From Thuidium tamariscinum (Eukaryota > Streptophyta > Bryopsida > Hypnales > Thuidiaceae): a stretch of 64,000 nt of DNA. Each line of letters begins with the position of its first letter. The first letter of the stretch is position 1. Under the pieces are notes generated by a model. The model searched no databases. It saw only the letters and a program-made list of their open reading frames with translations, and was not told the origin of the DNA. The stretch lies in the NCBI GenBank assembly GCA_947034885.2, contig OX344749.2, forward strand, positions 6,153,501-6,217,500, written 5' to 3'. Position numbers and translations under genes: made by a program. Below, piece by piece: positions 55,389-64,000 of the stretch.

Positions 55389-57397
55389 GGCTATGTTTAG
55401 ATTGCAGAGGTTTAGCAAGGCCTGCCAAGCTTTCTGTATGTTGCAAAACCCTGCAACAGAATAAAATCAATGCGCTTAATTAGATACCGCATGTCAAAGT
55501 ATGATTGTAAATAGTTTCAAAGTGTGATTCGGTGATGTTCCAAAATAGACACTGAACCACTTGAACAGTTGCACACCTGGTCTACTCAATGTACAGTCCA
55601 GACAGACATTGTTGAAGAAATTTGGGTCCAATTTTTAGCACATGAATGATATTTTGATTTTTACTGTGAAATATATGGCTGTATTCGAACGATTCTATTT
55701 CATATGATTTGAAAAGCACCGTCTCTCTGATACATCCCGGACAAATGAGTAGTGTTCTTTGAATGCATATTTCCACATTTTGTCTGTTCCATTGTCAATG
55801 GTTTTGGTGTCCTTTCCATTAAAGGAGATGTTTCCGGAATGGTGCATCTACAGAAGCACCTTCTAGCAATAGTTTCAGAAGATTCGCCAGAATTCACACT
55901 AACTTACTCTCTCTTACAAGCCAAAATAATCACTTCAATCATGTGAAGTAAACAGATCACTAAATTTTATCGCTAATCTTTACTGAAGACAGAGTAGGTC
56001 TGTGTTGTTAGAGAAAGTTTGCTTCAACACGTTGAGAAGCCCAAATCTCAACGCAGATAGACAACTGTATTGAACTCGAAGTTTTGTTAACGCCAGAACT
56101 TGGTGCCTCGCACATGCAAATCCTCACCATGGAAGTTTCCCAAACCATCGAGCTCCAGGCTAAATTCATTTGCGTGCTTGCCCTCGAGTGCTGAACCAAT
56201 ACTGTCAGCTTAAGGGTCACGAGGTCTAAGAGGATGTCATTTGCAATGATGGTTTTCCTGCTGACCATTCAACATTTTCGCAATTTTCAACGGTCGACAA
56301 TGTTTCTGTCCAGATTTACAGCATTTTACGCTAAGGCCAGAGTGTCAACAATATCCATCACAGATTATCCTAGAGCACAACGATCCACGTTCTTTTGAGG
56401 TGCAAAGATGAGAGTAATTACTCCTGCCCAACGCTTTTGTTATCATATAGTCAAAACGTTCAAAAAGCATCGCCACTCTGTCAATCAATAAATACAGGTT
56501 CGCTTGATGCAAATAAATTCAAGCTCAGGTGAACTTAGAAAGAAATGATATTGGTCTAATATGATATGACGGCATTTCTTCCCACGAATTGAACTTCAGA
56601 TTAGTGACTAAAACTCTTGTGAAATACTCCGTAATGCTTGCTCTGAACATAATAACTGGTTTGAAAGGAAGTGAGGATGCCGTGGCATCCAGAATAGATT
56701 CTCAGTAGAGTTCCCAGGTCCAAATGAACGCCCAAATGGTACGCAAATATTCCCCTAGTCCAAATCTTAGTAACATTACCTGAAACTCAATCTATAGAAG
56801 CTGGGCATTACCTGAAACTCAAATCCTCAGAACTGCCACAAAGTTGGAGGAATCTGGCTCTCCTAGGGTTGCCCTTCCACTGACGGGCATTAAGGCCGAT
56901 AATCCCTCCTGAGTATAGTATCTGAATACTTGCTTGTATACAGCTTCACGACCGGAACACATTGACTAACAAATTCAATCCAAGAGCATACACCGTCTGT
57001 TAAAATGTGAGCATTTCCTTCACAATTGCAAGAATACATTTCATCTCAAAGCCAGCCCAAGTGGCCAATTACAATATGAAGCCAAAGGTATCAATGTGCA
57101 AATACATTTATTTCAGCAGAATGGTCCTGACTAAAACATACCCACCTATCGTCTAGTGGATCGACAGTCTTGCCCCCTTGCCAGCCCGCAGTAGAACCAT
57201 GATTCGTTCTTCAACTACGAAACAAATCGGCATGAATCTCCTTGGAAGATCAGACAGTCCACAAAGGGAAGGGGGAAACGGTGTTGGTAACAGGTAGTGT
57301 ACACCTGAGTAGTTTTAGGTTCCGTTTTCCTGTCACGAAGGAAACGTCAGGAAAGTGGAGTTGGACCTAGGCGGCTGCTGCTTCTGCGTCTCCGAAA
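55389..57397. other. Intergenic region between convergent genes
   Basis: About 2 kb between the 3' ends of the Dof-like gene and the inositol phosphate synthase gene. Both 3' untranslated regions must lie here. No further gene, repeat or RNA was recognised. Confidence 0.45.
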
Positions 57398-60327
57398 TTA
57401 CTTGTACTCTAACATCATGTTGTTGTCAGGGGATAGCCCAATGCAAGCACGCATAATATTCTCCAACATCGCCCTCTGCTTTGCCAAGGCGTTCACCACC
57501 GGGGTACCGGGAGGCACAAGGGGTGCCTTGGTGAGGTAACTGAGAAGAGTGGCCACTGGGTGGAAAGAATGCAGCTTCTCCTGCAAAATTAAATACATTG
57601 GATTAGTGCCCCTGAGAAGATACAATGCAAAAATAAATGCCAAAAAACTCAGAGGCATTCCAATATCCAGGATTACGTTTCGAAATGCAATATCTAATCC
57701 ATTTAACGGAGAAATTTGAGCACTAGAAAGTCCACATAAGACCTACTCATCATTGATTCGAAAAACATGTTCTTGATCCCTACGGGAGAAAGGTGTTACC
57801 TCTTCGTCTTCCTTGAACTGAATACGGGTACAGAGTTCAGCCAATAACACCAAGTCCAAGATAAGGGGGGCTGCCAGCAACGAGTCCTCACAGGTGTTGT
57901 GCATTACGATTGTGTTGCGACCTCCCATGAAGATCTCGGATGTGTACTCGTCCATGGCCCTCTTGCTGTCACCGACGTATGGCACGTACTGCAAGAGCCG
58001 CAAATATATGTTAAAAAGCGATAGTGATACATCTAGCAGTGGACGACAAATCTAGAAGAGAACATTCCACTCATTTAATGTGGCTGCAATGGAAAAAGCA
58101 ATAGATTACCTTGATCACAATAACGTGGTCGGGATGTTCACCAGGCGCGTACAGAATGGAGTTGCTGGCCACCATATCGTCCACAACATTACTCTTGGAG
58201 ATTTCCTTAGAGCGGAATGTCTGAGGAGCGGACAAGTTCATTCCGTCGTTGTTTCCCAAGTGGTTGTAGCTCACAATGGATGTTGGCTGTGTACCACGCC
58301 AATGCAAGGTTCAGAAAAATGGATTCATGGCAATTAAGCACGCCAGGGCAAGAAACTGCAAGCTTTCAGGAAAGAGGAAAAAGCTGGGCTGAAAGTCAAT
58401 GAAAATCGGTAAGAAAATTGATGATAACCGAGAAACTGCTAGCTGGGGACAACAATATCCAATTGCAAAGAAAATCTCACCTTAATTCCTGCTCCAACAA
58501 GGAAGTCCACCAACACGGATTTCATCTTGGTCTGTCCGCTCTTGAAGTCGTCACCACCAATGAGCGAGTTCTTCTCGACAGCATAGTCAATCACACCTGC
58601 ATTACGTTACAGAAAATCGAATAAGCTCACTGAACATACAATCGTGAAACTCGATCGTGCCTAATTGCATAAGGAATTCATTCGCAAGCTTGGACCAATT
58701 TAAAAAAGCAAGATGAGACTTCAAGCAGTTTCAAGCTCTCGCCCTGCGTTGCAGGCGATCAAGAAGACTCTTACCAGGCACGAATGTGTTCTGCGGGCTT
58801 CCATTGATGAAGGGAACCTGCTCGTGGATGCAAGCTAAGGCAAACAAGGTGGACGGCGAGATTTCCGAGGCTCCCTCCTCCAAAGAGGCGAACAAGTTCT
58901 CCTTGGTGTCGTTCAAACCAACGATCACATCACTGTATCGCTCTGTGTTGGCAGTCCACAGCACCACAATCTTGTCCACACTGTTCTGGGTCTTGAAGTT
59001 TCTGCAACCATCGAAGACTGAAGTTATCAACGATTGTCCGCAGAAACGAAAACTTGAAAATGAGAGCAAGGTACTTTCAAAGGAATGAGCAGCCCTCCAA
59101 TGGGTTGTTGCAGTACCTAATATCTTGGATAATCCTTTCCATCTGCTCCTTCTTCGTCCCTTTAATCAAGTTGTTGGCCCGAGCTTCCTGGTTTGCGGCG
59201 ATAAAGTCGGGGTCGTAGATACCGGGCATGGGGACCATGTCCTGCATGAGAGGACGGAGCTGCTTCTGCAGATCAATGTCCAACACACGAGCTCGGTCCA
59301 TTGCATCCGCCAAGTTCATGTTGGAGATATCCCATCCACCAAAAACAATGTCGTTGGGGTCCACCTGAGCACAAAGAAGAACGACCTTCTTAACGAAACA
59401 GTACAAAGTTGAACTTTCCCAGTTCAACACTTCCTCCAAATCGTGCAGTCAAAACACAAATCAAAGCAAATCAAGTACAGAAACACAAGAAGTGAATGTC
59501 TTCACCATTGGCAAAATGCTCTTGAAAGGCACATGGATTTCCTCGCCCCGGAAGGAGCCCACACGACAGGTTGAAGATTGGGTCAGAGATCCGAAGTAGT
59601 TCGCGTGCTGCACGCCATCCTTGGTTACCCATGAGATTCCCCTGTTGGTCAACAACAAGAAAATCTCAAAACTCAGAAAATCCATCAAAACTTCCTTCGA
59701 ATTCCTCGGTAGTGCATTAAAAAAACCCTCCTCATCACCAATCGATCGTCTCACCCAAAACGACAGCGATCTTGGAACACTAAAACAGAACCTCTTCTCA
59801 CCCAAGCAAAACAAACAACACCAAGATCCGCAAAAAACTCCAACCACCAAAAGAAACCAAACACCAAATAGCCAGAGGAATCTCGAAAGGCCACGTACTC
59901 TCTGTTGGCAAGAATACCAGCCGTCAGCGTGGACCCGTTGTTCCCTCCCCATCCAACAAGCATCATTCTGCAAAACCACAAACGCACACATACATGAGCC
60001 AAATCCCGAGTCTCCAGCACATGTTCTTGAACCCCGAGCTCAAAACTCTGAAACTAACGACAAAACCCCGTGGAATACAAAATCGGCGAAACCCACAACA
60101 CCAAATGTGGCAAATTAGCAATTCCCGGTGCCATACCCGAGCTTGGGCACCTTGCGCTGTGTAGCAAACTGATACGGCACCGACTTGGGTCTTGCCACCC
60201 ACTCATACTTGCCATCACTCTTCTGTTCGTGCAAAAACTCCGTCGTCTGGTACTCATACGTCGACTTGATCACGTCCTCCGTGTACTCCACATGGGGACT
60301 GTCAACGCGGAAGCTGTCCACCAACAT
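57398..60327 (-). CDS. MIPS: myo-Inositol-3-phosphate synthase (MIPS)
   Basis: Nine coding exons, all with GT-AG borders and matching phases: 60327-60137, 59967-59899, 59641-59506, 59364-59117, 59001-58775, 58596-58481, 58286-58110, 57988-57800 and 57580-57398, together 511 residues, the family length (about 510). The enzyme converts glucose 6-phosphate to 1D-myo-inositol 3-phosphate using NAD, the first step of inositol, phytate and phosphoinositide synthesis, in the cytosol. Visible motifs: GWGGNNGS (69-76, NAD-binding), [36 protein letters not shown] (335-350), the active-site lysine region FRSKEISKS (K356, K360) and [11 protein letters not shown]. It ends MLEYK. Start MLVDSF is chosen from family alignment; an in-frame upstream ATG exists at 60420. 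All key residues seen are intact. Confidence 0.97.
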
Positions 60328-60420
60328 CTCGGCACAAAGAGATGGCGAGGCACTAGACCTTTGAGCAAGAGAAGAACTCCACAAGCTAGCTCTCGGGGTA
60401 TGAGAGCTCTCGCTTCGCAA
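60328..60420 (-). other. In-frame 31-codon upstream extension of MIPS
   Basis: No stop separates an ATG at 60420 from the conventional MIPS start at 60327. The added residues (MRSESSHTPRASLWSSSLAQ and 11 more) are rich in Ser, Ala and Arg and nearly lack acidic residues, as plastid transit peptides do. It may be leader only, or an alternative start giving an organelle-targeted form. Confidence 0.4.
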
Positions 60421-63400
60421 GCTGGAAAACTAGAGAATTGAACTGCCGCAAAGCAGCGGCGCCCGCCCTTTAAACACAACAACGGCGAGAAAAAGTCGCG
60501 AGGAATCCGTCCACCAAGTAGCACTAAGACAAAACTGCCACTGATAACTCCCAGATTCGATTATGACATAGCAACTGAAGGCTTCTGCAGTTTGGCAAGA
60601 TAATCAAAGTCCAATTGAAATTCTAGGAAATTAAAAAAAAACGAGGGAAACTTCTACGCAACTGGGCTCGATTGTCCCAACCAATGAAAAGGGAAAGGTA
60701 AGGAAAAAAAGGAATGGCAAAGGACGTCACTCGAAATTGTAACCTGACGCTTCGTTTTCGTTCTCGAGGGTTTCGTTTGATGCGAGCTCCTCTAAGCCTA
60801 CCTCAAAACCTTGCCAGGCACTTATTCTCCTCTGATTCATATATTTCAGAGTTTTGTGGAATTAGTTTTGGATTCATGACCCAGAATATTGTGGTTTGCA
60901 AAAGCACTCTAAAGTGTTCAAACAAAATGTAGCATAAATCGAGCATTTCTAAATTCCTATGAATGACCAGATTTATCAATCAATCTTCATGGTTAAAAGA
61001 AACCCTCTTACAGACTCACTCGGAATACGGACCCTCTGCATTTGGTGAATTTGCCAGGTTTTCTGATGACGGTGAAATGCAGGATAGGAATGGGCCTGTC
61101 CGGCCTGACTGCCACTGTCAGCTTCCGTTTCTCTGTTTAGTTGGGTTGCTGGTGGGACTCCTTGCTGTGAGTTTTGGCTCGTAGGTCTCCTCTGGTGAAT
61201 AGAAGAAAAAAATTAAGAAAATGATGTAAAATCTAAACTTCTCTCGCCGAGGCTTTGGCCTTTGGTTCTGTGTACGTTTTCCTCTGCAATGGAATTTGTC
61301 CATATGTTTCCAAAAATAAAAAAAATAAAAAAATGCAGGATAGGAATGTTCAGACATCGTGGAAGGGGGTGCCGGGTGGTGGTGGGCCACAGACATGAGT
61401 GGAGAAGAAGCGGTGAAGCAGTACCGGTAGAAAAAGAGCACCTGGACTTTCTCAGCCTCTCCTTGTTTAGTGCTGACAAACGAATCTACCAAGCACCGCC
61501 CGAATCGAAGGACTTGCTACGCACTTGCCTGGAAAGAGGGCGCCATGAAACATTGTGCTGCGATTTCAATTCCAAAGCAGTGCGGGCCCTTCGGTATCTT
61601 ATTAGCGGTAGAACTACTGTGCACAATTTGACGTGATCCTCTCACTCGCTGATGTGCCCGTTAGTCAAAATTTCAGTTGAATCCACGCACTGCGTCAAAT
61701 AAGGTACAAATGAACTGAATTCATATTCGAAATAGAAAGAAGGGTTTTTCACTTCGATTCTCACTCCCTTCTTGAAACCGAAAGTAACTGAAACGTACTG
61801 GAAAGTACAGGAAGGATTTGATTTCCACCTGTCTGGCATGCATCTCGTATCACAGTTTGTCACGACTTTGCATTTGCCCGAATGGATTCCCTGTCAGTAC
61901 CTTACATGGCTAATCTGTAGCATGTAGGTAGACAAGGAGTGGGCCAATTCCCGAACCACAATTCACAAAATTACGTTATATATCGGTTTCTGAAGCATAT
62001 CCTAAAAACTCTTCAAGAAATGCAACCTTCACTTCAGGAGCACATGTGAGTAGAGTACTGGAAGTGGGTAAGTTACAACAAACTTTTCCTGCATTGGAGA
62101 CACCTGGACCAATGTTCGCACTTGCATCACTTACCCGGATTTGTGGCTTCCGCACTCACTGCCATTGATCACGACTCAAACAGTAGATGTCCACGATATT
62201 CACAAAGAAGTCTTAAACTAATTTTTCGTTTGTCAACAACATTGTGGCCCCAATTCTTCAGTTTCCAAGGACGGAGCAGCGGTGCAGAGTTTCCGCATCC
62301 TCCGTCCTCATCCAAGTCATCTTTTTGTGCTCTTCGTGTCCCAGTGCTGCGCTGGCTCGCAAGATACCGTACTGTACATTCGCTCACACAATTCCACGTG
62401 GAGGTAATGTAAGAACCCACTCCGCATGAAATAAAGATACGAGAGAATCTCCGAGGGCTCATACTGTTTTTTAAAATTCTTTCACCCAAACAGAAAGAAC
62501 TTCCACTTCAAAGGTCCAAAGCATTTTGCACAATTGTCTGCAATTCACAGATGAGAGTACCAGAACGGACGGTGGCGGGGCCGTTGTACCAGAAATACCA
62601 GACATGGGGAATCACTGTTATTCTGGTCGGTCTCTTCAGATGCGTAACTTCCATTAATTTATTCAGAGCAGATAGAAAGTGAAAGCCAGAAATTCGAAAA
62701 TTACAATAACTTACAGATAGCTCGATTATTCTAAGAAACTGAAACGGACTTATTACAGGCAGCGCGATTTCCAATGAGTGTTCAAGGTCTTTACCAGGGT
62801 CGACTGTGCTTCGATCCGCCTGGCTGCAGTAACTTAGTACTCCTGGGCCTTGACTAGCCGCATTCCATCAAATTAACAACAACCCTTGTCCTCCGCTTGA
62901 AGCTACAGTGCATGAATTTCATGAGCTTCAATCATTCAATTGTGTCACACAATCTCCTGAATGCTTTCCATTGAAATAGCAAGAGATTCATTCCAGTATT
63001 CCTCGGTCTCATTCCAAATTTAAGCCCAATGAGCGGAAGCTTCGTAGTTTCCGAACAAGTCAAAAGCTGAATATTCTTGTAGAATTCTCTCAACAGGCAA
63101 CTGATGAAAAGAAGGGCAGGTGGGAAATTCCGTCCGGTTATGTAAAATCCCAGGCGGGGGGTGACTGTCCGACGTGGGTCCGGCTTGAATATTCATACTC
63201 CGATTCAGATTCAAGTCGGGACCCACCCACTTTCTTTTTCTTGGCGGATTCTGTGATTATTGAGTATGGCGGCTTGAATCTCAGCAGCATAATGCAGTAC
63301 TTAGTTGCTTTTTCAGATCCAGATTCAGTGTGATCTTACTGCAGTAACTAATTTCAAACTGGGAGCTCAAAATTCGTTGTTTCGATTCTCTATATGGTAT

Positions 63401-64000
63401 GCAAAATGAAAAAAAAAATAATGCAAAGTTTTTTTGTTTTTTTTGATGTTGTTGAACAAATGGGGAGACCCTTAAATTCAAAGTTTCATACCTGCCTTTG
63501 AGTTCAGTGGGCTGGCACTGTTACCAAGGGCTGGAAGCATAAAGTCGGCCGATGCCATCCCCACCATTGCAAGCCACTGGTGATTGCACCTTCACGGACC
63601 ATTGAAGGGTCAAGACAATCCTGAAAGGACGGGCCTAGGACCATGCATGAACCAATCCTTTAGTCCACGTGCGCCATTCAAATCTGCATACACGAATGAA
63701 ATTTTGTGTGATTTGCCTGTTTTCCGAAAATGAACTGAAAGCGGCTTACTGTACTCCACATGTATATTCAGTAGTCATAAAAATTTCAGACAATTTTGAG
63801 GGATTGAATAGAATTACTGTGAATTTGCATTGCCGGTAATTAATTATCCTTTTCTGAAACAAAAAAACATCAAATGAAAACATGGCCATGGTCTTGCACC
63901 TCTCTTATTCAATTCACCTCCGGAAGATCACCAAAAATTACCTAGGCTTCATCAACCTAGGTATCCGTGGAAAAAATGTAGAAACATATAAAATAGTCTA
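60421..64000. other. Upstream flank of MIPS and intergenic DNA, no gene recognised
   Basis: Mixed-composition DNA. The MIPS promoter must lie at about 60420-60900 on the minus strand; a TTTAAA motif at about 60469 is the only TATA-like candidate near the start. Frames of 60-124 codons occur on both strands between 61000 and 63500, but none shows a domain or exon context I recognise. Confidence 0.4.

Noticed and set aside
59461..60524. Frames of 60-176 codons overlapping MIPS exons and introns on both strands
   Set aside because: They extend exons into introns or lie antisense; the nine-exon model with conserved motifs explains the region.
1..64000. tRNA, rRNA, CRISPR arrays, bacterial operons
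   Set aside because: None seen; a CRISPR array would need short identical repeats with regular unique spacers, and the tandem arrays here have no spacers. The DNA is eukaryotic with introns.

Overview
This looks like nuclear DNA of a land plant. It contains a plant-type sucrose transporter, a nine-exon myo-inositol-phosphate synthase, a plant-specific B3-domain protein and a Dof-like zinc-ribbon protein. They sit as GC-richer islands in long, very AT-rich, repeat-filled DNA. Four convincing host genes in 64 kb, all in the right-hand half, point to a large, transposon-rich genome. The intronless sucrose-transporter coding region and the odd tandem Dof-like protein make a seed-free plant (moss, liverwort, lycophyte or fern) more likely than a flowering plant, but I cannot name the species.

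Left part (1-35 kb): no host gene could be supported. It is built from foldback elements with long inverted arms (2.4-3.5, 4.1-6.3 and 30.0-30.7 kb), small non-autonomous DNA transposons (for example a 148-bp hAT-like MITE at 8.94 kb with an 8-bp target duplication), and a dispersed family of about 0.9 kb, called family R here (copies at 8.0, 14.0, 24.9, 32.1 and 34.3 kb, and a diverged one at 37.2 kb). Inserted in the R copy at 14.0 kb is the most unusual object of the window: an 8.77-kb element (14947-23712) with imperfect terminal inverted repeats and a 10-bp target duplication. Its only recognisable cargo is one intron-split, now broken gene. This gene joins a ParB-like N-terminal domain to a coiled-coil linker and a permuted (beta-order) DNA amino-methyltransferase-like domain, an architecture known from bacterial and phage DNA methylases. 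Four tryptophan codons appear to have become stops and two splice sites look damaged, all by apparent G-to-A changes, and a 204-bp CACTA-like MITE sits in one exon.

Right part (35-64 kb): a B3-domain nuclear protein (minus strand, 38.8-39.9 kb), an hAT-like MITE at 42.0 kb, a foldback at 43.4-44.2 kb and an AT microsatellite at 45.2 kb. Then come a SUT-type sucrose/proton symporter with a leader intron (plus strand, 46.4-49.2 kb), a tandem Dof-like protein (plus strand, 54.7-55.4 kb) and myo-inositol-3-phosphate synthase (minus strand, 57.4-60.3 kb), the last two convergent. The host genes are independent transcription units. Sucrose transport and inositol synthesis are both carbohydrate functions, but nothing in the sequence shows that they work together.
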